The notes: generated by a model not told the origin, from the sequence alone. Counted from the first letter of the stretch, positions 47,864-60,443 are shown. The stretch: DNA of 64,000 nt from Coniferiporia sulphurascens (GCA_002794785.1 NBBA01000019.1:682001-746000); one strand, 5' to 3'. Made by a program: numbers and translations.

Positions 47864-49704
47864 TCAAGCATACTGGAACCTGTGCAGCGTATCTCCGTAA
47901 GTGAGTATATATATACTCGCCAAGGCCGGCTCGATGTACACGCCACAGACCCTCTCCAGTATTCGAGCAGGGATATCCAGTGTCCTAGCGACTTGCAGCT
48001 CCTTCTCTTCCCCACGCACATTAATGCCAGTGCCAGCACTGGGAAACGCCGCAAGCCTTAATACGCGTCTCGGGCGTGACAAACCCATGATTGTCGTATT
48101 ATCCACAGCTTCCACCCATACCATATGTGTGAACGCGACACATAACATCGGCGGGCTATGCTCTACGAGGCTGTCGTCCTGTGGTGCCGAGTCCGTCATA
48201 GAGAAAAGGGAGCGCACGGAGCAGCACGGCCCGCTCGCGTCTGAATAGTACTGTACGACCTTCCAGACGTTTCGTGGCTCGAGTATGGGGCGATACAAGC
48301 GGATGTGACAGAAAAGCGACGGCGTACTCTCAGCATATTGGGTGGGTTGGGCTATCGTCCATTGTCTGTATAAAATGGGCGACAGCGACCCCCGCATGGT
48401 AGGATCAGACCAAGGACTGAAGCTGTGGGTAAGGCTTTTCATAGGTGGCATACATTCTTGATCGGCTCGGAAGACGTCTTCAAAAGATACCATTTTGTCC
48501 GTTAATTGAGAAATTGAGTATGTTTCGAGACGCCAAAGATCGTTTTCGTCCGTACAAACATCGAAGTCTAGACCGTTTGATGCAAAGCGTAAACTGGTCG
48601 CCACTCCATAGCGCTGCAAAATGTGGGAAATTAGATCTTCTGTCTAATACGCAGGAGGAGATATACTTGCGTATCTGAGTCCAGTTTTAAACGCTGCACA
48701 TTGACCGGACTTCCAGTCGAGTACAACGAAGACCCTTAGATACCCTCCTGTAGGCGGCGCGTAAAGCGCATAAAGTCTTCTATTCGCGATATCAACTATT
48801 TGTTCGATAAGCTCCCCTCCTCTCGGTAGACTGTAAATATCTATCTGTAGAAGAACGTGTTTGTCCGGCAACATGCTCGGGAGGGAAAGTGGAGAGAGAG
48901 AAACAGCGAAGCTACATGGATGATTTAAAGTAAGTGATCGAGTATCGTAGTTTTGCCGAACGACTCACAAAGCTAAGTCTCCTGCGACAGGCGACTGCCA
49001 ATTGTTTAGTGTCATGAAGTGAGTACCAGTCTGATACTGAGGAAGAAATGTAATTTCCCCGAATGGTAAAGACAGTGCATGCTGGCCGACATCTCTTCCT
49101 TGAATTAGACAAAGCTCCTCCATAAGTTCACACTCGTATGGCATCACTATGAACCGGTCCGCGCAGAAAAGCGGACCGTTGATAGAATTGCTGAGAGGAC
49201 CAACACAAAGTCGAGTACCTTTATGTTTGGCCGAGCCTTGAGCAACATCTTTGTTCCAGACACGATGAAGTAAATCTGAGCGTGTGAGGGACCTTTTCAG
49301 CTCCTTCATCGACAAAGACGCCGCGTTCTTTATGTCGTCGAAAACGAGGAGACGCGGGATGCGCATGAAGTCTTTCGTACAACACTTCCAGATCGATACA
49401 TCTTGAGATACTTCATAAAAAGTGCGCGATGTCTAGTTTGATTTAATAACTGTCCGGAATGTCGCCTTGAACGGTTACTCACCTGGGAAAGACGGTACAC
49501 GTCAAGAGGATCCAACAACACGAGGATCTCTAGGATAATGTCGTAAGGAAGGGCAGATAGACCACGACCTGACCTCCGCGCAGCCTGAAATAGCGCGTTA
49601 GAAGGACCAGGACGTTTCCGCGAGACACGCCGGCGGATTCTACTCAGAGTCGAGAGAAGGCTTGCGTCAAAGCCCAGAATGCTTGTTTGTCGCCTAATCG
49701 CCAT
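47864..49704 (-). CDS. F-box protein, family 2, gene B
   Basis: Four exons (49704-49483, 49432-48969, 48911-48671, 48613-47864) give 558 residues. The F-box reads LPYDIILEILVLLDPLDVYR, LSQ, then after intron 1 TSRTFYEVSQDVSIWKC and FMRIPRLLVFDDI. Exon 2 ends with LPFGEITFLPQYQTGTHF. Exon 3 carries GELIEQIVDIANRRLYALY and VVLDWKSGQCAAFKTGLRY; exon 4 starts RYGVATSLRF and includes YRQWTIAQPTQYAES. Intron 3 has a GC donor (TAC then GCAAGT). The frame is intact. It is presumed to be an SCF adaptor with an unknown substrate. Confidence 0.85.
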
Positions 49705-50571
49705 GCTCGATACAGCCCGAAGGATCCTCCTGGTAGAGAGTTCTGCAGAAGAGAAAAAGGCAAGCGCATGGCTCCTTCATCAGGAGGATATTAATGAAAC
49801 AAAGTTGCTATGGCGAGCTGGATGATGGATTCTCACTGCGGTCAGAAAGTTATGGTCATGACCGTGAAAGTACACTGCGTTCGTGTTGAGAATTTCCCAC
49901 GGTTTGAAACTTACTTTCGGTTTCAGACTCTCAGTGTACTAACATGTCCTCTTTTTTTAAGTGTGTATGTCTTCGGCACCCGGCTGCAACTAAAACTTCC
50001 AAGACGTATTGCGTTGGATGATGAAGAGGAACATAGGATGTATAGAGAACGGCAGGTGCTATCATATTACTCGGATACTAACTGTTCATAAAATTACGCT
50101 CAGGCTAATGGACTCGGATGGATCCATGAATATTGGAAGTTTTAGACCACCCTCATTTCCTAACTCCCGCCTCGCTTTCCCGTCCGTCAGAGCCAGCGGC
50201 GGTAATAGGGAGCACAGGCGAGTTTCGGCAAGGTTAGAGTATCGGTCTCGTTGTATAAATAAATTTCATTCCATGTCCTTTTCAAGAGCCGCTCCGAAAT
50301 TGCGGAATTTATCATCCGATACTTGGGAAAAGCCGGCCCTTGTAGAGCTCATTCTCGCCTGGACAGACACTGCTGGCGGTAGATTAGTATCCAGCTTTAC
50401 GGCGCTTTAATACAGGTAAATACAGCGAGACCAGCTCCGAAGATGAGATATGACACCCAACCCAAGTCTGTACGCCAAAGGAAAGGATATTCTTGGGAAT
50501 GCTTCACTGATGTCTGAGCAGGGAGCAAAGGGAAAGGTGAGAGATCTAAGTTGCAAGCATGCCCATGACCT
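49705..50571. other. Intergenic between family-2 genes B and C
   Basis: A plus-strand open frame at 49810-50091 (93 codons) is not recognised. No repeats or RNA genes are seen. Confidence 0.4.
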
Positions 50572-52422
50572 TCAAGCGTACTGGAACGTGTAAAGCGTAT
50601 TCCCTGTAGTGAGGATGTAGATTCTTGCGGGGGCTGGCTCGAAGTAGATACCGCAAGCACTCTCCAACGCCTGTACTGGTATGTCCATCGTCACAGGCAC
50701 TTGTGGCTCCTTCTCTTCTTCACACCCGCCAATGCCCGCACCGGAGCCGCGAAACGATGCGAGCTTCAGCACACGCTTCGACGAGCGTGACACACCCATT
50801 AACGCCGGGGCACGCACGAGTTCGACCCATGCCATATGCGTGAACGCAACACACAACAACGGCGGACTGTGTTCCGCGAGGCTATTGTCCTGCAGCGCCA
50901 GGTTCTTTATGGAAAAAAAGGATTGTGCCGTGCAATATGGCCCATCCGTGTCTGAGTAGTACTGCTCGACCCTCCACACTTTGCGCGTCTCCAATGACAC
51001 AGCGGACCGGTAGAGGCGAATGTGGGAGAAAATCGTCGGCGTGCTCCCGGAGTATTGGACGGGCTGGGGTATTGTCCAGTATTTGTATAAGATTAACCTA
51101 TGAAGGCTGCGCATAATCGGATCAGACCACGGATCGAAGCTGTAGGTAATATTCCTCATCGGCGACAAATATTCACGATCGGCTCGGATGATGTTTTCAA
51201 ACGGCGCAGTCTTGTCCGTCAATTGGGAGAGTGCATAAGTCTCCGAACGCCAGATATGGGTTTCTTCCGTGCAAATATCGAATTCTTGACCGTTTGGTAC
51301 AATGCGTAGGCTGGCAGCAACCCCAGAGCGCTGGAAATTCAACAATCGAGATAATCCCGTCTGTCATGTAAGGGAAAATAGACTTGCGTATACAAGTCCG
51401 GTTTTAAACGCAGCACATTGACCAGACCCCCAGTCGAAAATGACGTAGACCTCCAAACGCGCGCCGGGAGACTGTGCATAGAGCGCATAAAGTCGTTTGT
51501 TCGCGATATCAACTATCTGCTCGATAAGCTGCCCTCCCCTCGGTAATTTATGGGGATTTATCATGAAAGAAGCGCTTCTTCCAAACCAGTCCAGAGGAGA
51601 GATCGGAGAGAGGAAAATGGCCAAGCTGCAGGGATATACCGTAAACCAAAGCCAAGTACTGTGTTTTTTGAATAACTCACAAGATTGTTTCCCCAACAAT
51701 GGTCTGACGGCACCTGTTAAGTGCCATAAAGTGGGTACCGCTCTGATACTGAGGGTGAAAGGTGATTTCTCCGAATGGCAGATACTGAGTACCCCGGCTC
51801 TCGTGTCTTCCTTGGATTAAACGGAGACCAACTACAGAGTCAAACCCCGGTGGCATCACCATGAATTGATCCATGGGGAAATATGGTCCAGAATCGACAG
51901 GATGAGGAAGATTGTGACAACTACTTCTGTGTACAGGCGGACGTTGAATGATATCTTTACCCCAAACGTGACTTAGTAAATATGATCGAATAATGGACAT
52001 TCTGAGCTCTTTTGTTGATAAAAGCTTTGAGTTAGATATTTCATCGAAGACAAGGAGTCGCGGGCGACGCATGAGGTCGTCCGCGCGGCATCTCCATATC
52101 GACCCGTCTTGAGAAACTTCGTAAAAACTACGCGACGACTGGCGTTGAACCCGGGATAAGCGTTTTGTTCAGTTCTTGCTAGATAAGTACTCACCTTGGA
52201 TAGATGGTACATATCGAGGGGATCTAACAACATGAAGATCGCCAAGATAATATCGTAAGGAAGGGCTGGGAGGTCTCTTTCAGGCTCGGGCGTAACCTGG
52301 ACAGCTGCGGTAGACGAGTCGGCCGGCTCCAACTGGAAACGCTGTCTGATCCCCTTCAAAGTCGAACGAAGACTTGGTTCAGGTCTCAGACCTATGATAC
52401 GGCTCTGCTTCCTGGGTTTCAT
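50572..52422 (-). CDS. F-box protein, family 2, gene C
   Basis: Four exons (52422-52195, 52138-51681, 51625-51388, 51330-50572) give 560 residues. The F-box LPYDIILAIFMLLDPLDMYH, LSK is followed after intron 1 by SSRSFYEVSQDGSIWRC and LMRRPRLLVFDEI. Exon 2 holds LPFGEITFHPQYQSGTHF, exon 3 GQLIEQIVDIANKRLYALY, exon 4 RSGVAASLRIV, YKYWTIPQPVQYSGS and ALESACGIYFEPAPARIYIL. All four splice phases equal those of gene B. Intron 3 again starts with GC (TAC then GCAAGT). It lies head-to-head with the epsin gene. Confidence 0.85.
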
Positions 52423-52977
52423 GTTCCGTACACTCTGGGCGTCGTTTTCGTCTACCTAGGACTGGCATCAGTGAAAATAGCATGTATGTATCTTCTTCGT
52501 TAGCGTAGCAAGGATAGAAATGAAGCTTAGGCTTACGCCACTACTAGCGACGGTGATTGTGAGAGATCCGGGTGCCGGTGGGAATCACGAACGTGCCAGT
52601 GAAAAGATGAGTTTGATCTTTTTGCAGTGCGGGAACCGATCAAACTTTGTTGATAGAGGCGAAAATAGTAAAATAGCGGATATAGGTATCCCATCTCGAA
52701 GTTACAGCTATGAAACACAGTTTCCTCAAGATTGAGTTATAATATGGTAGGAGAACTCTATCGTCGTTCCCTTTTATCCGCGTACAGAAGTAATGCCTAA
52801 ATATGGAAGGCATAGCCATGAAGGGAAGTGACTTACGTATGATCTGCATAATCTACCTTCCTCTTGTGGACGAAGCAGCCACCTCACAGCTCCGCGTCCT
52901 CACCGTTTCACTTGCCCTTTATCCAGTTATCTTGAAAGCACCCGACCCACGGCGTCCTCAGCGCGAGCCTGCCCACC
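52423..52977. promoter_or_regulatory. Divergent intergenic region between F-box gene C and the epsin gene
   Basis: 555 bp separate two start codons facing away from each other, so both promoters must lie here or overlap it. No clear TATA motif is seen on the epsin side. Confidence 0.5.
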
Positions 52978-55065
52978 ATGGACCGTATCGAAGCATTGGG
53001 AACCGCCCTCTCGCAGGTGTCGATGTACGACATCAAGTCTATGTACAATCAGGTGCGCTTCGCTTCATTAGAGCTTCATCTTTTCTCCGCCACACTTGGG
53101 ATTCAAACGCGACTGACTTGTGCATGATCTCGAATTATGGCAGGCTAAAAACATGGTGCTGAACGTGTCGGAGATGGAGGCGAAGGTGCGCGAGGCGACA
53201 AACGACGACCCTTGGTGCGTCTCATCTTTTCTCTGATTGATCTCGGGAAAGGGCAGCGTGAAAGAAAGAGTGTTGATGCGAATTTCCTTTGGCGCGTGTA
53301 GGGGCGCGAGCTCGACGCTGATGCAGGAAATCGCGCAAGGGTAAGCTTGAATTCGATTCTGCATGTTGTAAGTACAAATTGAACATCGGTTTTCGCAGAA
53401 CGTTCAGCTTGTGAGTTTTCTTCTATCACGACCGGAATATCGGCTGGACGATGATGCGATACGTGGCTACAGACAACAGTTCAACGAGGTTATGCCATGC
53501 ATCTACTCGCGCTTCATGGATAAAGAGGCGCGTCAGTGGCGGGAAATTTACAAGGTATGCAGATGGAAGCGAGTATTTGTAATTCATGCTGAGCAGACCT
53601 GTTCGACAGTCGCTTCAATTGCTTGAGTACGTCATCAAGCACGGCAGTGAGCGTGTCGTAGACGATGCGCGTTCGCACATATCCACTATCAAAATGCTGC
53701 GCAACTTCCACTACATAGATGACAAGGGCAAGGATCAAGGCATCAACGGTAAGCTTGATGGGTTTATTCTGCAATATAGTAATAAAGAGTTTTCTAAATT
53801 GGTGTGATGTCAGTGCGAAACCGTGCGAAGGAGGTGGCCGAGCTACTTTCGGATGTAGAGCGCATTCGCAATGAGCGTCGAAAGGCAAAGACGAATCGGA
53901 ACAAATATATCGGTACAGGCAACGACGGAATGAACTTCTCTGGTGGCTCTGGCGGCCGATATGGTGGCTTCGGAAGCGAGGGCTTTGGAAGCGGGAGCGG
54001 AAGCAGGGGTGGCGGATATGAAAACGGTAATGTCTAAATTGTCTTCATTATTCAGGTCGCTTATCGTGCAATAGATTATGGTGGATACGGTGGAGGTGGC
54101 TCCTCAAGCGGCGGATTCCGCGATGATACGTCTCGTCGTGGATTTGATGAATACAATGCGGGGGACGACGAGGTCAGTGCGCCGCGCCGGTCAAATTCGC
54201 TCGCGAGCGGGTCCGGTGGTACTTCGGCCCGCATGTCCGCCGTCTCATCGCCGGCACCAGCACCACCACCTGTAAAGGCCCCTGCGAAAGTTGTAGATCT
54301 GATTGGATTGGAGGATGAAGATCCGTTCTCGGCGCCCATTGCCGCTACTGCCCCAGTGTCCGTGGGGAAGGCCGCTGAAAAGGCGCTTCCTGCGCTGGCG
54401 CAGAACCCGCTCGACGGTGACGACTCCCTTTTTTTGGCGTGTTTCCAGTCACTGATTGTATTAATCCAGATGGCGGAGATGACGACTTTGCGGATTTCCA
54501 GGCCGCACCTCCGTCAGCGACGATCCCGCAAACGCAAGGCAACGTGTTCGATGCTCTCCGGGCTGCGCCCCAGGTCGGCTTCACTCAGCCTCCAGCTCAA
54601 AGATTCGTCCAACCTGTTCAGCCCATGCAGCCTGCCCAGCCTGTGCAGGGCGGCTACTCGTCGAGTCCATTCGCGGCCATGTCGCCGACGGTAGCAGCGC
54701 GATCGCCTCCTCCGTCTACGTCGGTGTTCGGCGGAGTTATGTCGCCAACGTCGCCTCCACCAATGGGCATGACGCGTCCCACGACCACGACGGCCACGTC
54801 GTCCTCATCCACGGCACGAGCGAAGCCAACATCGCCATCTGTCGGGTTCGATGATCTCTGGACGATGTCATTGGGCACGGGAGCAAAGTCGGCTGCAGGG
54901 GCCGGTGGACCCGGCGCTGGTGCTGGCGCTGGTACTGGGAAGTCGATGAAGGACCTGGAAAAGGAGAAGGCGCAGGCGAGCATCTGGGGCGGACAGGCGG
55001 CCAAGGGCCAGAGCGTGTTTGGCGCCGTATCGAATGCGGGCGGGTCGGATGATTTGCTACTTTGA
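52978..55065 (+). CDS. ENTH-domain epsin (clathrin adaptor)
   Basis: Nine exons give 522 residues: 52978-53052, 53144-53214, 53302-53340, 53399-53410, 53473-53554, 53610-53748, 53814-54026, 54075-54416 and 54470-55065. Exon 4 is only 12 nt. The ENTH domain covers about residues 10-150: KNMVLNVSEMEAKVREATND, GASSTLMQEIAQG, FNEVMPCIYSRFMDKEARQW, LLEYVIKHGSERVVDDARSH and VRNRAKEVAELLSD. A Gly/Ser-rich linker follows, then short acidic adaptor motifs (VVDLIGLEDEDPF, DDDFADFQA) and a Pro/Gln-rich tail with DDLWTMSLG, ending GGSDDLLL. Epsins bind phosphoinositides and clathrin or AP adaptors. The C-terminal motifs suggest the Ent3/Ent5-like trans-Golgi/endosome type, but this is inference. Confidence 0.92.
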
Positions 55066-55188
55066 ATTGAATGCTTCGAGTGCGCTGCATGCGTGTACGG
55101 TGTCTTCTATCGTTCGTCTATTACTTTCTACTGCCAACAAATGATGAGATACGCACATATGCCGGCACCTTTCCGCTTCGGCGTTCTG

Positions 55189-55196
55189 TATTTAAG
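55189..55196 (+). promoter_or_regulatory. TATA-like element of the hexosaminidase gene
   Basis: TATTTAAG, 45-52 nt upstream of the start codon at 55241. Only 175 bp separate this gene from the epsin stop. Confidence 0.5.
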
Positions 55197-55240
55197 TAGT
55201 CCGCGGCCGACATGGTCTATACGTCCCCGCCCCGTCGTAC

Positions 55241-57315
55241 ATGATGAGGTCGACGAACGCCTTCTGCGCTGCTCTCCTGCTCGCAGCAGTGCCGGCGCGC
55301 GCCCTCTGGCCCGTGCCGCGTGAGCTTTCAACCGGAACCGCCGCATTACGCTTGTCCAATAGCTTCGCTATCACCGCACAATTCGACGCGCCGTCCGACC
55401 TCGAGGACGCCATCGCGCGCACTCGGGGCTTCCTCTCGTCCGACCAGCTCGCGCCCCTCACGCCCGACCGCGGCGCTGCCCTCGCCGCGAACGCGTCCGT
55501 CACTCATGCGCCGGAGCTCGGTAGACTCGTGCTCTCGCTTGGCGGCACGGGCAAGAGCGGAGTGCGCACGATCTCGCAGGAGGCGGTTGAAGATATTGCG
55601 GCGCGCGATGAGGCGTATGAGCTGAGTGTGCCCGCGGACGGCTCGCCCGCGACGTTGGCGGCGAACTCGACACTCGGCCTTTTTAGGGGCCTCGCGACGT
55701 TCGGCCAACTGTGGTACACCGCGGGCGGGCACACGTTCACTACCTCGGCGCCCGTTGCGGTCACCGACACGCCTGCGTTCGTGAGTTCGTTTCACGTTCT
55801 GGGAGAGGGTAGGTAGATTTATATGTTACGCTGCAGCCCTTCCGCGGCTTCATGCTCGATACCGCGCGCAACTAGTGAGTACTGACGGCTGTCCATCTCC
55901 CGTGCGATTTGTGCTGAGTACGATCTGTGCGTCCCGCCCCGCCCAGTGTTCCCGTCCCGGACATTAAGCGCACGCTCGACGCGATGAGCTGGGTCAAGCT
56001 AAACACGTTCCACTGGCACGTCACTGACGCACAGAGCTTCCCGCTCGAGGTCCCCGGCTTCAGCGAGCTCTCGCAGGCGGGCGCGTACGATAGCGCGTCT
56101 GTGTATAGTGCTGGCAACGTCGCTGACATCGTTGCGTACGCAGCTGCGGTGAGTTCCGCTGTTTTGTGCGCGTGTCGATGGTGGTTTGGAACTGACTGGG
56201 TCTCCTAGCGCGGAATCGACGTTTTGATAGAGGTCGATACTCCTGGACATACGGCTATCATCTCCAAGTCGCACCCGGAGCACATTGCTTGCGCTGAGGC
56301 GACGCCATGGGCGACCTTCGCGAACGGTTAGCTGTCCTTCCTCCTGCCCCGCCCTTTCTCTCTGCAAGTGCTAACACACGTACAGAACCGCCTGCAGGCC
56401 AGCTGCGCCTCGCATCGGACGCAACGGCGAACTTCACCGCGTCGCTGCTCGCGGCCGTAGCGCGCATGTTCCCGTCTACGCTGCTCAGCACGGGCGGCGA
56501 CGAGCTCAACGAGGAATGTTATGCGCAGGACACGGAGACGCAAGCGGCGCTGAACACTACGGGGCGGACGCTCGAGCAGGCACTCAGTGCGTTCACGCAG
56601 ACGTCGCATGCTGCAATCCGGGCGGAAGGGAAGACGCCTGTTGTCTGGGAGGGTGCGTTGAGCTTTTAATCTTACTTTTCTGCTCGCTGATTGGGCTTAC
56701 TGTGTCCGTGCTATAGAGATGGTGCTCGCACATAATGTGACTCTTGGGAACGACACGATCGTGATGGTGTGGATTTCGTCTGCGGACGTCAGTGGTGTTG
56801 TCGAGAAGAACTTCCGTCTGGTGCACGCCGCGTCCGATTTTTTCTACCTCGACTGCGGCGGAGGAGGCTGGGTCGGCGACAACATCGACGGGTATGTTTC
56901 TCCTTCATCAGGGACTAAACCGAGTGAGCGAGACTAACCGCCATTCTTCCACCGCACACTTAGGAACAGCTGGTGTGACCCTTTCAAGACATGGCAAAAG
57001 ACATACTCCTTCGACCCATACGCAAACGTCACCGCCGCACAGCAGGCGCTCGTGCTCGGCGGCGAGTCGCTGCTGTGGACGGAGCAGTCGTCCGCGTCGA
57101 ACCTCGACCCGGTCGTGTGGCCGCGCGCGGCGGCTACTGCTGAGGTCTTCTGGACGGGCGCGACGCTGCCCGGCGGTGCGCCGCGAAATGGGACGGAGGC
57201 TCTCCCGCGTTTGCATGATGTTGCGTTCCGCATGCAGAAACGCGGTGTGAACGCGATCCCGCTGCAGCCGCTGTGGTGTGCGTTGCGTCCGAACGCGTGC
57301 GATTTGACTGCGTAG
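55241..57315 (+). CDS. Secreted beta-N-acetylhexosaminidase (glycoside hydrolase family 20)
   Basis: Seven exons (55241-55780, 55837-55874, 55947-56148, 56209-56326, 56386-56652, 56717-56891, 56964-57315) give 563 residues. A signal peptide (NAFCAALLLAAVPARA) is followed by LWPVP and the GH20 N-terminal domain. The catalytic barrel shows FRGFMLDTARNY, MSWVKLNTFHWHVTDAQSFP, RGIDVLIEVDTPGHTAI and the acid pair in LLSTGGDELNEECY (Asp-Glu). Later come VVWEEM, FYLDCGGGGWVGDN, SWCDPFKTW and LGGESLLWTEQ, VWPRAAATAEVFWTG. It removes terminal GlcNAc from chitin oligomers or glycans in the cell wall or medium. Several NxS/T sites fit secretion. Confidence 0.94.
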
Positions 57316-57594
57316 GGCGGGGATTTAATGTTATGGGCAGTTAACAACCATTAAATACTGCTGGGACGTACAAAAAGAATTATTCGCTCCTTCATCATTG
57401 ATAAAGACTGTTGAATGTTGAAAATTTCCTAGAAGTAGGACTACGAGAATGTACGCGTCGACGAGCTATTTTTTACTTCCGGTTCGTCATGCTTGATACC
57501 TGTGTGTTCGATTCAGAGCTTCGCACTCGATAACACCAAAGTCGCGTCTACCTCCGACGACTTCAAGCTTGTTTGAATACGCACGAAACACGCC

Positions 57595-59033
57595 ATGGAA
57601 CTCACGCCCAAGTCGAGCGTGAGGATGCTCTCTGGGCACCTGGTGCCCGTCATTGGCCTCGGTGTCTTCGAGAACGACTCGTGCATCCCTGCGTGCGAGA
57701 CAGCGCTCAAGTGTGGCTACAGGTACGCGAGTTCCCTCTCGCCCGGTTTCCGTTTGTCCTCACTAGCTTCATGTTTTATTGTTATCGGCCTTATTTCCGC
57801 AATTTACCTGGATGTATGCGGTTCGCATGGCGCAAACTGCTGCTACTGGGTTACATGTTTGTCCCTCGACCTGAATTTCCGCCCGACCGGCGCAAAGACA
57901 CATCGATACGGCGGAGTACTACAAAAACGAGGAGGATGTCGGGCGAGCGGTGCGCGAGAGCGGAGTCCCGCAGGAGGACGTCTTCGTTAGTACGTCGTAC
58001 CGCATACAATGAGCCCTAGTAATATCACCGCTCAATGCCACACAGCGACGAAAATATACCATCCCATGCACGGGTACGATGCAACGATGCGTATCGTTGA
58101 CGAGTCGCTCGCGAAGCTCGACCTCTGTAAGTCTCTCGTCGTTCGTGCTCCGGCTTTCGTCTGGCAGACCCCGGGAATGATACAAATTCTCGCGACGTTC
58201 GCAGCGTATATCGACCTCTACCTCATCCACAGCCCGCTCTCGGGGAAGGAGAAGCGCCTCGAGACGTACCGCGCGCTACTGGCGAGGCGGGACGCGGGAG
58301 ACATCAAGAGCGTTGGCGTGTCTAACTAGTTGAGTCTCTGTTTGATTTGAATAAATGTGCTTATATGCGTACAAATACCCCGCTGACGTATTTCTCGTAA
58401 ACTCTGGTTAGTGGTGTCCACCACCTCGAGGAGATCCGCGAGGCAGGGCTAGAGACGCCGAGCGTTAACCAGATCGAAGTGAGCATGCTGGGCTTTGGCA
58501 AAAACACTCTAACGAGTGTATATCATCCTAGCTCCATCCTTTTTGCCAACAGAGGGATATCGTCAAGTACTGCCGTGAGCACAGAATCGTCGTGCAGGCC
58601 TACTGCCCGCTCGTACGTGGCGACTTCAGCAACCCAGTCTTCCAGGAGGTGTCAAAAAACGTGAGTGCATCTTCCTCTCGTGAGACAAATTCGACGCCCG
58701 TTTCCCATGCATATACATTATAGACTGGCAGAAGTCCAGCACAGGTCCTCATCCGATGGTCCCTCCAGCGCGGGTGCGTTATCAATCTGCCCGACGACAA
58801 TCCCCGCCCTACTGACGTGCCCAACTTCCTACTCACATTAACGACCCGCATACACCCACTTTTCGGCTTCACCCAGCTTCATCCCGCTCCCCAAGTCTGC
58901 GAGTCCGGAGCGGGTGGTCTCCAATTTTAATGTGTTTGACTTCGCTCTTTGCGATGCGGATATGGTGAAGCTCGATGGGCTTCACCAGGGTAAGGTTGGT
59001 TCGGTCAGCTGGAACCCTGTCGACGCGCCGTGA
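57595..59033 (+). CDS. Aldo-keto reductase
   Basis: Eight exons (57595-57722, 57898-57989, 58046-58126, 58205-58328, 58412-58478, 58532-58660, 58724-58773, 58877-59033) give 275 residues. The AKR barrel shows VIGLGVFEN, then [20 protein letters not shown] with catalytic Asp and Tyr. TTKIYHP follows, whose Lys takes the catalytic Lys place, and [11 protein letters not shown] with the active-site His. Later come [41 protein letters not shown] and the cofactor loop [20 protein letters not shown]. It is probably a cytosolic NADPH-dependent carbonyl reductase; the substrate is not predictable. Exons are small and intron 1 (175 nt) is longer than the rest. Confidence 0.92.
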
Positions 59034-59451
59034 TGTGCAGTAGAACTGTGCAGGCTTGGCTCATAAATACTTGGAGCGAGCGCGGGTGCGGGGGTCAGAA
59101 GCACGGTGGATCCTTCTTTTCAAAAGTCAATAATTAAAAGAGATGAATATACGTGTTTGACATGACTCCAAGGGCCACAAATATCTCGTGAACCGGGTCC
59201 TGTGTTAGCACGCAGCGAGAAGCTTGTGTGCAGTTTGGCTATATGGGCTAGGGTGCTTGAGTTTTTACTTGCCTGTTGTTGGAGACACCTTCTCCGTTTC
59301 GGGTAGTCTAAGCGCAATAGGTTTAAAAAGCGACATATTCATTGCGTATCTCTAGTATTACAAAGTGCATCTCCGCTTATCTTTTTTGACATGAGCGTTA
59401 TGACATCCATGGAACTGATGGAGCTGCTCACCTTTGGCCTGGGTGGCATAT
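59034..59451. other. Convergent intergenic region (AKR and HIT 3' ends)
   Basis: 418 bp between two stop codons of converging genes. No further gene is seen. Confidence 0.5.
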
Positions 59452-60223
59452 TTAGAGCCTGGATTTGATTTCCTCGTGTAGCGCCTTGAGCTCATCCATG
59501 CTCGGTTTTTGCTGAGGCCAACCGATGATGAGCCCTTCCTGTTTATCTGCTGGCGTTTCGGGCTTGGGAATCACATGGAAATGCACATGTGGGACTTCCT
59601 ACAAGCTGATGTCAGGTATCATCACTGACGGACTTGTTCGCGCTGACTCACCTGATGAGCGAGTTTACCATTATTCTGCGGTAGGTTCAAGATGAATTAG
59701 TCGTTGCGCGCGCATGTGTGCGTAGCGACCCAAGGCTAGACGCACCTGGAGGATGTTGTAGTTCTCGCAGCCGAGCGCTCCCGCGATCTTCTTGGCTACG
59801 AGGAGCGTGTCAACTAGGTATGCATCGTCGACGTCGGTGAGCTTTTCTCCGTGGTCTGTTGGACGCAGTTGAGTTATCACCGAGATTAATATTGCTTAGC
59901 GTTGCGGCTCGCCTTTCGGTATGACCAGCGCGTGTCCGCGGGAGAGGGGTCCGATATCCAGGAATGAAAACCTGTCGGTAACGAGGTATTAGCGGGTACT
60001 TATATGGCGAGCTCAACGTCCGCGCACGAGTAGTCAGTCTCGATGAGCTTGAAGCTCGGGATATCGCCTGAGGGAATATTAATCATTGCATAGCTCCTAT
60101 GGATTGATGTGTTGACCTTTGATAATCTTGCAGAATATGCAAGAGGCTAATGATCTGTAGGACGGGTTAATCATATTATCACATTTTAGCAACGGGCGTT
60201 CCATACCTTGCTGTCGATGCCAT
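59452..60223 (-). CDS. HIT-family (histidine triad) nucleotide-binding protein
   Basis: Seven exons (60223-60207, 60154-60117, 60067-60028, 59971-59913, 59855-59746, 59675-59652, 59598-59452) give 144 residues, the usual size for HINT-type hydrolases. The protein opens MASTARSLASCIFCKIIKGD with the zinc-type Cys pair, then IPSFKLIETDYS, FLDIGPLSRGHALVIPKDH, KKIAGALGCENYNIL, NNGKLAHQ, and the catalytic triad HVHFHV in EVPHVHFHVIPKP. The role is hydrolysis of AMP-linked substrates. Exon 1 is 17 nt. Intron 4 begins with GC (AAAG then GCGAGC), as no usable GT lies nearby. It is divergent from NOT2. Confidence 0.92.
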
Positions 60224-60443
60224 AATTTGTCGTGACAACCCAGGATCTGAAATGCGTTGCCTGCGACATCGGGCAGAAAGGGAAATTGCTTACCAGCACG
60301 TGACGCTATCAAAAATACACGCGTGTGCCACCTCAGGCGACAGATCCGGAACTCATCGTCCGCCGCCGTCAAAGACTTCTGCTCGTCGACTCGTCCTACC
60401 TCTGCCTCATACTCGCTCGCAAACAACAATTCAAAAAGTCACA
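60224..60443. promoter_or_regulatory. Divergent 220-bp promoter region of HIT and NOT2 genes
   Basis: Only 220 bp lie between two opposite start codons, so control regions are probably shared. No TATA box is seen; short pyrimidine runs are present. Confidence 0.6.

Noticed and set aside
54345..54694. Continuation of epsin exon 8 through 54417-54469 in the other frame
   Set aside because: Splicing 54416 to 54470 restores the conserved DDDFADFQA motif and the long C-terminal frame; reading through does not.
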